Assembly (NCBI GenBank): GCA_028044295.1
Contig: JAOFSE010000007.1
Coordinates: forward strand, 41,217-105,216
Direction: 5' to 3'
Length of the DNA: 64,000 nt
From: Sulfurimonas sp.
Lineage (GTDB): Bacteria > Campylobacterota > Campylobacteria > Campylobacterales > Sulfurimonadaceae
Position numbers and translations under genes: made by a program. Under the pieces are notes generated by a model. It worked only from the letters and a program-made list of their open reading frames with translations, did no database searches and was not told the origin of the DNA. Shown piece after piece: positions 19,118-28,098 of the stretch. Every line of letters begins with the position of its first letter. The stretch's first letter is position 1.

Positions 19118-19569
19118 TGAAAACTAAAAGCTTATTAATTTCAACAGTTTTAATTGGAACTACTCTTATTGCTACTGAACTATCTTGGGTCGATGAACAA
19201 GTTAATGCTATCAAACCAGCAAGAAAATCAGCGAATATATCATCTATTAAAAATCCATTTGTTTTTTTAGAAAAAAACGGATATACAAAACCTGAAGTTA
19301 AAAAAGTTGATAAAGGAAATTCCGACTCAGTTAATACATCTTCTACTAATTCATCAATCAGAGAAGTCGTATATAATAAATTAACTTTAGACACTGTGAT
19401 TAACTCATCCATAATGGTTAATGGAAAATGGTATAAAAAAACTGACACCATAAATGGTTATAAAATAGTAGCGATAAATAAAACATCTGTTACACTTAAA
19501 AAAGGCACTCAGAAAATGGTTCTATCAACACGTAGTAAAAAACAAAATTTAAAATTTAAAAATAAGTAG
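19117..19569 (+). CDS. Exported MshK/PilP-like small protein
   Basis: 150 residues from the ATG that overlaps the upstream stop (TAATG). Choosing it yields a clean signal peptide (MKTKSLLISTVLIGTTLIAT). An upstream ATG 18 nt earlier would spoil it. After a Ser/Asn-rich linker (65-88) a small beta domain follows (residues 92-140: LTLDTVINSSIMVNGKWYKK, then a YKIVAINKTSVTLKKG strand pair). This matches the MshK/GspC-homology type of domain that contacts the secretin. It sits immediately before the secretin gene. Confidence 0.6.
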   Translation: MKTKSLLISTVLIGTTLIATELSWVDEQVNAIKPARKSANISSIKNPFVFLEKNGYTKPEVKKVDKGNSDSVNTSSTNSSIREVVYNKLTLDTVINSSIMVNGKWYKKTDTINGYKIVAINKTSVTLKKGTQKMVLSTRSKKQNLKFKNK

Positions 19570-19577
19570 GATTGATT

Positions 19578-21104
19578 ATGAAACTTATAAAAACGACACT
19601 AACGACAACAATTTTATCACTTCTTCTATCAAGTAGTGTACTTGCCGACTGTTCATATGAGCTTTTTAGTATTAGTTCAACAAAAAACACAAAAATAATG
19701 GACTTTGTAGAGCAACTAAGTGATGAATGTGACTACAGCATTATCATTACTGATCCAAGAGCTGAAAAGTTTTTAAATACAAGGCTAAATAAAACAAATC
19801 TAAATAACCTTACTATTTCTGAAGTTTTCAATATCATATTAAATGAAAACAACCTTTCATATACTTTAGAAAACAATCTTCTAAAAATATCATATTTAAC
19901 TACAAAGATGTTTAGTATAGATTATATTCTTTCATCTAGAAAGAGTGAAGGTACAACAGACATTACACTCTCATCAGAAGGCGCTGGTATGGCTACTGCA
20001 CAACAAGGTGGGGCAGCAACTACGGCAGATGGTGAAGGAGAGTCTGGTAAATCTGGAAAATCTGGTGTAAATATAGAAACATCAGATGAAGTTAAATTCT
20101 GGCATGAGCTAGACCTAGAGTTTCAAAGTATTTTAAATAGACCAGAAGATATATATACAGCTGAAGCACCAATTATAAATAAAAATGCTGGTATCGTTAC
20201 TGTTACAGCAACGGCTAAACAACTTACTAGGCTAGAAAAATATATTGAAAATCTTCAAAGTAAGGTTGAATTACAAGTTCTTATTGATGTCCAACTGCTT
20301 TCAGTTACAATGAGTAAAGGTAGAACAACCGGTGTTGATTGGAAGCAGTTATATGCTCTTCAAGATATAGATATTAGTTATAACACTGGTCTAGGAAAAG
20401 ACTATACAGGAGATGATGTTGTCACCCTAAGTACTGATGGTGTACAATTGAAAGAAGTAATAAAATTCCTAAATACTCAGGGTGATGTTAGTTCAATCTC
20501 AAACCCTAAAGTTTTAACTTTAAATAATCAACCAGCTCTTATAACAGCTGGTACAGAGTATTTCTATAAGATAACAAGCACAGAAACTCTTGCTGGTGCT
20601 GGAACTGGTGCGCAGAGTGCAAGTGAAGATGTTCAATCTATATTTGCTGGTGTACTACTAGATATTACACCAGAAATCTCTGATGATGACACAATTACAT
20701 TAAAAATCAATCCATCTCTATCAGATGCAGTTGATAGTTCATTCTCTATTACTGCTAATACGGATAGAACTATGCCACCAGACTTAACACGTCGCCAACT
20801 ATCTTCGGTTGTTACAGTTAAAGATGGAAATCGTATTATTCTAGGTGGTCTAATTACTACAAGAAATAATATTGAATCAAATAGTGTTCCTATACTTGGT
20901 AGTATCCCTATCATTAACTATTTATTTAAATATGAGGAAAAAATTAAAACTATTGAAGAGTTGGTTATAGTTATTGAGCCACATATTATTAGAAAAGGAA
21001 AAAGTGATCTTTCTCTATCTGACTTAGGCTATGAAGGATTATCTAACTCTGTACTTAAACATAATAGTAATAAAATTACAGTGAAAGAGGAAGATGGAAT
21101 CTAG
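19578..21104 (+). CDS. ctsD: Secretin (GspD/MshL/CtsD family)
   Basis: 508 residues from the ATG preceded by TAGGATTGATT. A TTG 6 nt upstream is the less likely start. There is a signal peptide (1-24, ending VLA), an STN-like N-domain (about 30-110), a Gly/Ser/Ala-rich low-complexity insert (about 125-165), an N1/KH-like domain (about 190-230), and the C-terminal secretin barrel ending in VPILGSIPIINYLFK and ELVIVIEPHII. It forms the outer-membrane channel through which DNA (in transformation) or a pseudopilus passes. The flanking order with CtsP-like, CtsE and CtsF genes matches the C. jejuni cts locus. Confidence 0.88.
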   Translation: MKLIKTTLTTTILSLLLSSSVLADCSYELFSISSTKNTKIMDFVEQLSDECDYSIIITDPRAEKFLNTRLNKTNLNNLTISEVFNIILNENNLSYTLENNLLKISYLTTKMFSIDYILSSRKSEGTTDITLSSEGAGMATAQQGGAATTADGEGESGKSGKSGVNIETSDEVKFWHELDLEFQSILNRPEDIYTAEAPIINKNAGIVTVTATAKQLTRLEKYIENLQSKVELQVLIDVQLLSVTMSKGRTTGVDWKQLYALQDIDISYNTGLGKDYTGDDVVTLSTDGVQLKEVIKFLNTQGDVSSISNPKVLTLNNQPALITAGTEYFYKITSTETLAGAGTGAQSASEDVQSIFAGVLLDITPEISDDDTITLKINPSLSDAVDSSFSITANTDRTMPPDLTRRQLSSVVTVKDGNRIILGGLITTRNNIESNSVPILGSIPIINYLFKYEEKIKTIEELVIVIEPHIIRKGKSDLSLSDLGYEGLSNSVLKHNSNKITVKEEDGI

Positions 21105-21912
21105 TTTATACCAAGATTCTCGGGATGTTTTCCTAGATACTGTAAATACAAAAGACTACATTCAACTTGATAGAGTATCAATAATTTACCAATCTTTACT
21201 TGACTCTATCAAAAAACCTTTAAAAATGATACTACTGTATGGAAAACCAGGTACTGGCAAAAGTATGTTTTTATCTAAATTACATGATACGCTTAAAGAA
21301 ACTCAACAAATATACCTATATAATAACCCTATCTTAGATGAGAGTGAATTTTTTAAAACAATTGCACAAGACCTTTACGGAATTGAATATAGTGGAGAGT
21401 TAAACTTTACCCAGTTTATGAAGGTAGTAGAAAATAAAGAGCTTTATAAAGCAATAATTCCATTAATCTTACTAGATGAAGCACAACTTTACTCTCCCGC
21501 GCTTATGGAAAAAATACGCCTTCTATCAGATACGAGAAAAGTTAAGTTTGTAATAGCACTTCATAAAACTGAAAAAGAAGATTTAATAGCAAAAGAACAT
21601 TTTCAAACTCGTATTTGGCAAAGCATTAAACTTGAAAATGCATCTATTGTTGAACTTCAAACTTATGTACAAAAAAAACTTTTAAAAGCAAACTGTTTTG
21701 ACACTGCGAATATGTTCTCAAAAAAATCTATAAAACTTATCCATAAATTAACTGATGGAAACTATAGAGATACTAATAAACTTATCTATACAATATTTGA
21801 TATTTACGCTCATTATCAAGAAAATTCTCCATATAAAATAAAAAGTACCAGAGAAGTGGCAAATAAATTTATAGAAATGTCAGCGATACATACAGGTCTT
21901 ATTAATGCTTAA
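21094..21912 (+). CDS. ctsP: ExeA/MshM-like AAA ATPase (CtsP-like)
   Basis: 272 residues. Walker A is GKPGTGKS (50-57) and Walker B LILLDEAQ (about 124-131). This is the AAA type of ExeA/MshM ATPases that sit with secretin genes, but without the peptidoglycan-binding tail of ExeA. It is probably a cytoplasmic ATPase that assists assembly of the uptake machine. The corresponding C. jejuni protein, CtsP, is an inner-membrane-associated nucleotide-binding protein needed for transformation. It overlaps the secretin gene by 11 nt and the next gene by 8 nt. Confidence 0.8.
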   Translation: MESSLYQDSRDVFLDTVNTKDYIQLDRVSIIYQSLLDSIKKPLKMILLYGKPGTGKSMFLSKLHDTLKETQQIYLYNNPILDESEFFKTIAQDLYGIEYSGELNFTQFMKVVENKELYKAIIPLILLDEAQLYSPALMEKIRLLSDTRKVKFVIALHKTEKEDLIAKEHFQTRIWQSIKLENASIVELQTYVQKKLLKANCFDTANMFSKKSIKLIHKLTDGNYRDTNKLIYTIFDIYAHYQENSPYKIKSTREVANKFIEMSAIHTGLINA

Positions 21913-22693
21913 TATTCATGACTTAGAAGTTAGACAAAGAAAATATAAACTAAAATCATATATTCCATATATAATAAGTTTTGCATCTATATTAATAGTA
22001 AGTACAACTATAGTATTTCTATATTCAGAACAAAAAAATTTATCTACATCAAAAAAAATAGAGACTCAAAAACATGAACCTATTAAAGTAGAAAAAACTG
22101 AACCTATTGTAAAGAATAGAAAACCAAAAGAGACTACACCAGTTATTCCTCAGCAAAATAAAAAACTATCTTTTGCCCCATCAATGAATTTCATCAAAAA
22201 GATTCAATCAGATACTCTTCCTAATTATAAAAAAAATGAAGTGATAGAAGAAGTAGATATAGATATTAAAATTGAAGAAGCTAAAAAAAGTATTACTCAA
22301 ATAGTTTCTAAACCTAAAGTTGCAACTATTGAAAAAGAAGCTTTAGTTCAAGAAAATGCTGTAAAAAGCACTCTATCAGTTTCAAAAAATAATAGTGCAG
22401 ATATTCAAGGTGTTATAAAAAGATTTAAAAGTAGTAATAGCCCTGCTCTAAGTCTATTTATAGCTAAAACATATTATAAGAATAAAGAGTATCATAAGTC
22501 TTATAACTATGCCTTAATTACTAATGAAATTAATAATGGTATTGAAGATAGTTGGCTTATTTTTGCTAAATCACTAGTTAAGCTTAATGAGAAAGAGATG
22601 GCAATTGAAACTTTAAAGAAGTATATCAAGCACTCTAAATCAACTCAAGCTAGAACCTTACTAGATGAAATATCTTCAGGAAAATTTAAATGA
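21905..22693 (+). CDS. MshN/CtsX-like membrane protein with TPR-type tail
   Basis: 262 residues: a basic cytoplasmic N-terminus, a single membrane helix (about 23-41, IPYIISFASILIVSTTIVF), a long Lys/Glu-rich periplasmic linker (50-150), and a C-terminal region with two or three TPR-like helix pairs (about 175-255: SPALSLFIAKTYYKNKEYHK, then WLIFAKSLVKLNEKEMAIE). This is the MshN layout, and by order it may be the counterpart of CtsX. It probably scaffolds the machine in the periplasm. It overlaps its neighbours at both ends. Confidence 0.6.
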   Translation: MLNIHDLEVRQRKYKLKSYIPYIISFASILIVSTTIVFLYSEQKNLSTSKKIETQKHEPIKVEKTEPIVKNRKPKETTPVIPQQNKKLSFAPSMNFIKKIQSDTLPNYKKNEVIEEVDIDIKIEEAKKSITQIVSKPKVATIEKEALVQENAVKSTLSVSKNNSADIQGVIKRFKSSNSPALSLFIAKTYYKNKEYHKSYNYALITNEINNGIEDSWLIFAKSLVKLNEKEMAIETLKKYIKHSKSTQARTLLDEISSGKFK

Positions 22694-23232
22694 AAACAGT
22701 ATTAATACTACTTATCACATTATCTTTGTATGCTGACACAAAGCAGCAGATGCTAAGTCTTTATCAAAATGAAAAATACAAAAATGTGTGTAATATTGGA
22801 TTTGATAATTTTAATAAATATAGACAAGATGAAGAGTTTATATCACTATATGCTTTTTCATGTCTAAAGTCAGACTTTATAGATCGTTTATCTATTCCTA
22901 TAGCTATGTTGAAATATACTAAAGAAGCTCGTTCAAACTCTGCTTACTTCTCTATTATACTTATGCAAAAAAAAATGTTATATCATGCATTAGTTGACAA
23001 CTATGATATATCATCTTTAAATCTTCCTACAACTGAATATATTTTATCAAAAGTATTTGATTTATATGCTAAACTTGGTCAACATGAACCAAGAGAATAT
23101 TATCTTTTTGAAAATGAAGAAGATAGTAAGTTGACATATAAATTATACCTTGTTGAAGAAAAAGTTTTAGACAAAGTAGTTATAGAAGAGTATTACAACG
23201 GGGTTAAAATAAACCGTCATGTATACTGGTAA
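22690..23232 (+). CDS. Exported helical protein of the secretin cluster, family not recognised
   Basis: 180 residues with a short signal peptide (MKTVLILLITLSLYA). The rest is mostly helical (KQQMLSLYQNEKYKNVCNIG..., IPIAMLKYTKEARSNSAYFS), ending in an acidic strand region. It could be a degenerate TPR/Sel1-like repeat protein. Its position between the MshN-like and GspE genes, with a 4-nt overlap upstream and 12 nt downstream, makes it a likely periplasmic component of the same machine. I know of no counterpart in the MSHA or C. jejuni cts loci. Function is not assigned. Confidence 0.6.
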   Translation: MKTVLILLITLSLYADTKQQMLSLYQNEKYKNVCNIGFDNFNKYRQDEEFISLYAFSCLKSDFIDRLSIPIAMLKYTKEARSNSAYFSIILMQKKMLYHALVDNYDISSLNLPTTEYILSKVFDLYAKLGQHEPREYYLFENEEDSKLTYKLYLVEEKVLDKVVIEEYYNGVKINRHVYW

Positions 23233-23244
23233 GGAGTAAAGCGT

Positions 23245-24978
23245 ATGGATAGAATAACTTCAGACTTACTTGCTAATGGCTCTATTATGAAAGGCCAAGT
23301 CGATAGGCTTATTGCAAAAGGCATTCCTTCTAACTTAATTCTTAGAGACATTACCCTCTCAGGATTTATGACTATGAGTAGACTTCATAGATTTATTGTT
23401 GATAATATACAAGATGGTGTGTATGACTTGTCAATCGTTGATGATTATGATTACATACATGAAAAAGATGTGTTAATAGAGCTTGCAAAACAACAAGATA
23501 TCCTCTTTATAGATTTAGACTCGATTGATATGGATTATAAATTAACTGAGAATGTATCATTAGCACAACTTCAAAAATATAATGTTTTTCCTGTTTCAGA
23601 AGATGATTTAAGTGTAACAATTGCATTTAGTGATCCCCTTAATATAGATGCTCAAGAAGGTGTTCAAAGACTTTTTATACGAAAACCAATTAAAATAGCA
23701 GTTTCTACAAAAAAGCAAATAGCCTCATATCTATTTAAAATTGAGCTAAAAGATAGCGTTAAAGGTTTAGTAAAAAAAATACGTGATGAGCTAAATTCTA
23801 TAGCATCTTTTGAAGAGCAACAAGAAGCATCTTCTATACTATTACTTATTGATGTTGTCTTAAAAGCATGTATAAATGGCCGTGCTAGTGATGTTCATAT
23901 TGAACCTACTGAAAAAAATTGTATTATTAGAGCTAGGATAGATGGTAAGCTAGCTGAGATATTTATTTTTGAGAAAGACATATATCCACCACTTGCATCT
24001 AGATTAAAACTTCTTGCAAACCTTGATATTGCAGAAAAAAGAAAACCACAAGATGGAAGGTTCTCTACACTAGTAGGTGCTAGAGAATATGACTTTCGTA
24101 TCTCCACCCTACCAATACTATATGGTGAATCAATTGTAATGAGGGTTCTGGATAAGCAAAAAGCCCTAGTGGAACTTGAAAAAAGTGGTATGGATAAATA
24201 TAGTTATACTAGATTGATGTCAGGTTTAGCTTCACCATATGGAATTATTTTAGTTACTGGTCCAACAGGTTCAGGTAAGACTACTACTCTATATGGATCT
24301 CTTAATGAACTTAGAAATGTGGAAGATAAAGTTATTACTGTTGAAGACCCTGTTGAGTATAGAATGAATCTAATTCAACAAGTTCAAGTAAACCCTAAAG
24401 TTGGTCTCTCTTTTGCTGATGCCTTACGTTCAATTCTTAGACAAGATCCAGATAAAATAATGATTGGTGAGATACGTGATGCTGAAACACTAGAAATTGC
24501 TATTAAAGCAGCTTTAACGGGTCACTTAGTAATATCTACTCTTCACACAAATGATTCTATTAGTGCTATCACTCGTATGGTAGATATGGGAATTCCTTCA
24601 TATCTAATAAGTGGTGCTTTGGTTGCTATACAAGCGCAAAGACTTGTAAGAAAGATTTGTACTCACTGTAAAACAGAAACAAAGATAACAGCTTCGGTAA
24701 GAGAAGAGGTACAAGACTTTATCCCAGATAATGCTAAATTTTATACGGGTAAAGGTTGTAAAGAATGTAATGATACAGGATTTATGGATAGAGAAATGAT
24801 TTGTGAGGTATTAACTGTTACTGATGATTTATCCTCACTTATAGCTCAAGGTGCATCTTTAAATGAAATGCGTGCACAAGCGGTGAAAGATGGTTTTGTA
24901 GGAATATTTGAAAATGGTATTCAAAAGGCTCTTGATGGAGTGACAAGTTTAGAAGAAATTTTAAAGGTAGCAAAATAA
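23245..24978 (+). CDS. ctsE: Type II secretion/type IV pilus assembly ATPase (GspE/CtsE)
   Basis: 577 residues. N1 (T2SSE_N) domain at about 20-170. The catalytic domain has Walker A GPTGSGKTT (about 339-347), the Asp box and Walker B region (DPDKIMIGEIRDAETLEIAI), and the His box (GHLVISTLHTNDS). A tetracysteine zinc motif, CTHC...CKEC (about 472-513), is typical of assembly rather than retraction ATPases. It powers pseudopilus assembly at the inner membrane. The counterpart CtsE is essential for natural transformation in C. jejuni. TAAGGAGTAAAGCGT before the ATG is the strongest ribosome-binding site in the cluster. Confidence 0.92.
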   Translation: MDRITSDLLANGSIMKGQVDRLIAKGIPSNLILRDITLSGFMTMSRLHRFIVDNIQDGVYDLSIVDDYDYIHEKDVLIELAKQQDILFIDLDSIDMDYKLTENVSLAQLQKYNVFPVSEDDLSVTIAFSDPLNIDAQEGVQRLFIRKPIKIAVSTKKQIASYLFKIELKDSVKGLVKKIRDELNSIASFEEQQEASSILLLIDVVLKACINGRASDVHIEPTEKNCIIRARIDGKLAEIFIFEKDIYPPLASRLKLLANLDIAEKRKPQDGRFSTLVGAREYDFRISTLPILYGESIVMRVLDKQKALVELEKSGMDKYSYTRLMSGLASPYGIILVTGPTGSGKTTTLYGSLNELRNVEDKVITVEDPVEYRMNLIQQVQVNPKVGLSFADALRSILRQDPDKIMIGEIRDAETLEIAIKAALTGHLVISTLHTNDSISAITRMVDMGIPSYLISGALVAIQAQRLVRKICTHCKTETKITASVREEVQDFIPDNAKFYTGKGCKECNDTGFMDREMICEVLTVTDDLSSLIAQGASLNEMRAQAVKDGFVGIFENGIQKALDGVTSLEEILKVAK

Positions 24979-26222
24979 TGACTTACTATATAGCAACTGT
25001 ACTTACAAAAGGTAAAAAAGAGGAATTTCCATTCTATGCAAACAATAGAAAACATGCAAGCGAACTTACAAAACTTAAGTACTCAGGAATTGTCATAAAG
25101 ATTGAAGAAGCTGATGAACCTCTAGAAGTAAAACTTAAAAAGTTTACAGATGATCTGTTTAAAAATATTAAAAAGAAAAAAATTAAGCCAGACTCACAAA
25201 TAGCAGCAATTAGACAATTAGCAGTTATGACAAATGCTGGTATATCTATATATGACTCACTAGTTGAAATTGCAAAATCAACACAGGATGAAACATTGAA
25301 GCTTGTTTTTTCAAAACTTGCAGAAGATATAAATTCTGGTCATTCACTATCAAAGTCAATGAATCAATTTAAATTTGAACTCGGTAATTTAACAATTGCT
25401 ATGGCTCAACTAGGTGAAAAAACAGGTAATCTTGATGAAGCTCTTTATTCATTAGCTGATATGCTTGAAGAGATTCGTGCGAACTTTGTAAAATTTAAAA
25501 AGGCTATGGCATATCCAAGGAATGTAATGATTGCACTTGCCATTGCATTTGTAGTTCTGATATCCTATGTTGTACCAAACTTTAAAACAATGTTTGAAAA
25601 ACTAGGAGCCGAGTTGCCTCTTCCAACACAAATTTTACTAGAACTTGAGTATCTCTTTAATAACTTTGGTCCTTATGTCTTAGCAATCGGATTTTTATCA
25701 TTCGCAATTTTTAAGTACCTTATTAATAACTATAAGCATATAAGATTTGGATGGCATGAGGTTTTATTAAAAACTTATCTCATTAAAAATATTATTATGT
25801 TCGCAACTCTAAGTCGTTTTACACTTGTATTTTCTGAACTTATCCGTGCTGGTATTCCAATTGCTGAAGCATTAGATACATCTATCGCGATGGTTGATAA
25901 TCTTCCTCTAAAAGCTAAACTACTATCAGTAAGAGTAGCAGTTGAGAAAGGTTCAGCACTACATAAAGGTCTTGATGAAACTAAACTTTTCGAGAATATG
26001 ATTATTCAAATGGTTAGTGCAGGTGAAGATAGTGGTACACTTGATACTATGATTTCTAAAGTGGCTGATTACTTTAAGATGAGATTTGACGCTATAATTG
26101 ATGGTCTATCTGAGGCAATAGAACCTATTATGCTATTTATTATAGCAGGTATGGTTATTTTATTTGCGCTTGGTATTTTCTTACCTATGTGGGATATGGG
26201 TGCAGCTGTTACGGGTAAATAG
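24978..26222 (+). CDS. ctsF: Type II secretion/type IV pilus inner-membrane protein (GspF/CtsF)
   Basis: 414 residues. An N-terminal cytoplasmic extension is followed by two T2SSF domains (about 75-195 and 275-400) and three membrane helices (about 187-205, 232-252, 382-402). Diagnostic blocks include LAVMTNAGISIYDSLVEIA and the second copy FSELIRAGIPIAEALDTSIA. It is the polytopic platform partner of the GspE ATPase. The gene starts at TAATG overlapping ctsE and ends the + strand run; its last 14 nt overlap the converging yigZ gene. Confidence 0.92.
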   Translation: MTYYIATVLTKGKKEEFPFYANNRKHASELTKLKYSGIVIKIEEADEPLEVKLKKFTDDLFKNIKKKKIKPDSQIAAIRQLAVMTNAGISIYDSLVEIAKSTQDETLKLVFSKLAEDINSGHSLSKSMNQFKFELGNLTIAMAQLGEKTGNLDEALYSLADMLEEIRANFVKFKKAMAYPRNVMIALAIAFVVLISYVVPNFKTMFEKLGAELPLPTQILLELEYLFNNFGPYVLAIGFLSFAIFKYLINNYKHIRFGWHEVLLKTYLIKNIIMFATLSRFTLVFSELIRAGIPIAEALDTSIAMVDNLPLKAKLLSVRVAVEKGSALHKGLDETKLFENMIIQMVSAGEDSGTLDTMISKVADYFKMRFDAIIDGLSEAIEPIMLFIIAGMVILFALGIFLPMWDMGAAVTGK

Positions 26223-26784
26223 AAGAAATTCTATCTACTCTACATAAAAACTCTTCCATGCTTTTTATATCAGCTTTGACCTCATAAATAGTTTTGGTAT
26301 CAAACAATTTATTTAAGATACTGATTCTACAAATAGAACATTGATATTCTATTTGTCTTATATGCGTATATTCAAAAGATATTTTTTTAACAACTTCTTC
26401 TTTATACTCTTTTAATTCCGCCTTGTCTAGTACTAAGTTAACCGCATCACTATATGCTCTTACTAAACCACCAGTACCCAATTTTGTTCCACCGAAGTAT
26501 CTAACTACAATAACTGCACTATTAATCAGCTGATTTCCTTGTAAAACCATCAAACTAGGTTTTCCTGAAGTTCCTTTTGGTTCACCATCATCACTGGAGT
26601 GTTCTACTACTTGATTAAATGTATTTAGATATCTATATGCTACGACAAAGTGCCTAGCTTTTGGGTGTTCTTCTTTTAGACTGCTTAACGTACCCTTATA
26701 CTCATGAATAGGAACTAAGTAAGTAATAAATTTTGATTGTTTAACTTCTAAGGTATTTGTGTATGAAATGTTGATATATGTCAT
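26209..26784 (-). CDS. YigZ/IMPACT family protein
   Basis: 191 residues with the UPF0029/IMPACT signature: DDGEPKGTSGKP (about 66-77) and VVRYFGGTKLGTGGLVRAYSDA (about 92-113). A C-terminal ferredoxin-like domain follows. Bacterial YigZ is of uncertain function; related eukaryotic IMPACT proteins regulate the Gcn2 kinase. A perfect-arm hairpin made of TACATGTA repeats lies 8 nt before the ATG (26793-26816), and no good Shine-Dalgarno sequence is visible, so translation may be weak or structured. Confidence 0.88.
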   Translation of the reverse strand: MTYINISYTNTLEVKQSKFITYLVPIHEYKGTLSSLKEEHPKARHFVVAYRYLNTFNQVVEHSSDDGEPKGTSGKPSLMVLQGNQLINSAVIVVRYFGGTKLGTGGLVRAYSDAVNLVLDKAELKEYKEEVVKKISFEYTHIRQIEYQCSICRISILNKLFDTKTIYEVKADIKSMEEFLCRVDRISSIYP

Positions 26785-26792
26785 GAGATGTT

Positions 26793-26816
26793 TCTACATG
26801 TAACTTACATGTAGAA
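26793..26816. repeat. TACATGTA hairpin between yebC and yigZ
   Basis: Two copies of the octamer TACATGTA (26795-26802 and 26806-26813) form an inverted repeat with arms TCTACATGTA and TACATGTAGA and a very short loop. No T-tract follows on the minus strand, so it is not a classical terminator. It ends just upstream of the yigZ start codon and could attenuate translation or stabilise the yebC 3' end. Confidence 0.6.
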
Positions 26817-26821
26817 GTTAA

Positions 26822-27532
26822 TTATGCTAGATTTGTAAAAACTTTTTGAACATCATCATCATCTTCAAGTTTTTCTAGTATCTTGTCAATATCAGTTTGT
26901 TGTTCATCTGAAATAGTTATGGGAGCATTTGCCATTCTTTCTAGATTAGCCTTAGTAATTTCAACACCCATACCTTCTAATGCTTCACTTAATGTACCAA
27001 AGCTTGTATAATCACCAGTCACTAAAACAACACCATCTTCAGCTTCTATCTCTTCTAAACCAGCGTCAATAAGTTCTAACTCTAGTTCTTCAACATCCAT
27101 ATCATCTTTCATAGAAAATTCTATAAGGGCTTTTCTATCAAACATAAATTCTAAAGAACCTTTGGTAAGCATTTCTCCACCATTTTTAGTAAGTATACTT
27201 TTGACATTGGCAACAGTTCTAGTATTATTGTCCGTCATAGTCTCAATAAAAATTTGTACTCCATGAGGAGCCTTACCTTCAAAGTTAACCTCTAGCATAC
27301 TTGCAGTGTCTTTTGCTGATGCTCTTTTTATAGCTGCCTCAATGTTATCTTTAGGCATATTTTCAGCTTTAGCATTTATTATTGCTGTACGAAGTTTAGA
27401 ATTCATATCAGGGTCACTACTACCCTCTTTTGCTGCCATAGTGATTATTTTACCAAGTTTTGGGAAGAGCTTTGACATTGCTCCCCATCTTTTTAATTTA
27501 GATGCTTTTCTGTACTCAAAGGCTCTACCCAT
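26822..27532 (-). CDS. YebC/PmpR family protein
   Basis: 236 residues, complete. The start [20 protein letters not shown] and the motifs [18 protein letters not shown] (about 52-69) and [14 protein letters not shown] mark the family. YebC was long annotated as a DNA-binding regulator. Recent work ties this family to translation of proline stretches on the ribosome. The promoter on the minus strand at 27551-27556 gives a very short leader. Confidence 0.92.
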   Translation of the reverse strand: MGRAFEYRKASKLKRWGAMSKLFPKLGKIITMAAKEGSSDPDMNSKLRTAIINAKAENMPKDNIEAAIKRASAKDTASMLEVNFEGKAPHGVQIFIETMTDNNTRTVANVKSILTKNGGEMLTKGSLEFMFDRKALIEFSMKDDMDVEELELELIDAGLEEIEAEDGVVLVTGDYTSFGTLSEALEGMGVEITKANLERMANAPITISDEQQTDIDKILEKLEDDDDVQKVFTNLA

Positions 27533-27550
27533 AAAAATTCCTTACTTATT

Positions 27551-27556
27551 ATTATA
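27551..27556 (-). promoter_or_regulatory. -10 element of yebC
   Basis: TATAAT on the minus strand, 18 nt before the yebC start codon. It faces the divergent promoter at 27572-27579. Confidence 0.4.
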
Positions 27557-27571
27557 ATTTAGATTCAAGTG

Positions 27572-27579
27572 TGTATAAT
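27572..27579 (+). promoter_or_regulatory. -10 element (TGTATAAT) for the gene at 27607
   Basis: TATAAT (27574-27579) preceded directly by TG, 27 nt before the ATG. GAGGGG, a strong ribosome-binding site, lies just before the start. Confidence 0.5.
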
Positions 27580-27606
27580 ACCATATACAACATTTGAGGG
27601 GATTAA

Positions 27607-28098
27607 ATGGGACTAGGTTTTAAATTAAAACACCATTTTTTTAGTGCATTTCGTGAACTATTTGTACATCATCATGGTTCATTAGAATTTCGCGCAAAAA
27701 TTTTCACTCTACTTATCTCCACAAATACAGAGATAAAAGATGAATGCTATAGTATAGTCAACAATATTGGAATGCAAGTGTATAAGGGTGACACAGATAG
27801 AGCAAATCTTTTAACTATAACAACAAAAGAGTTGGTTAAAAAAGTTAAAGACAATAATGGACTAGATATAGATACTCTTATTGAGCACCTTCAAAGAGAG
27901 TTAAAGATTATTCCAAGGTATGCAAAGAAAATTGATATTGACCTGCTTAAAACACTAACCGATTTATCTCATGACAGAGATACCATTTCGTACCAAAATA
28001 ATATTATAGAGTTTTTAACGAAACTAAAAGAAGAAACTCTCCACACTAAAAAAATACAAATTGAATCTGATGAAGAGGATATTGAGTCTAAATATTAA
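27607..28098 (+). CDS. Hypothetical protein, 163 residues
   Basis: No recognised family. The protein is soluble, mostly helical and charged, with a His-rich N-terminus (LKHHFFSAFRELFVHHHGSL) and an acidic C-terminal tail (ESDEEDIESKY). A helical repeat of the FRAKIFTLLISTNTEIKDEC kind in the middle recalls small helical-bundle proteins such as TerB, but I see no signature. It has its own promoter and a good ribosome-binding site (GAGGGGATTAA), so it is a real gene. Its last 11 nt overlap the converging TtcA-like gene. Confidence 0.65.
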   Translation: MGLGFKLKHHFFSAFRELFVHHHGSLEFRAKIFTLLISTNTEIKDECYSIVNNIGMQVYKGDTDRANLLTITTKELVKKVKDNNGLDIDTLIEHLQRELKIIPRYAKKIDIDLLKTLTDLSHDRDTISYQNNIIEFLTKLKEETLHTKKIQIESDEEDIESKY

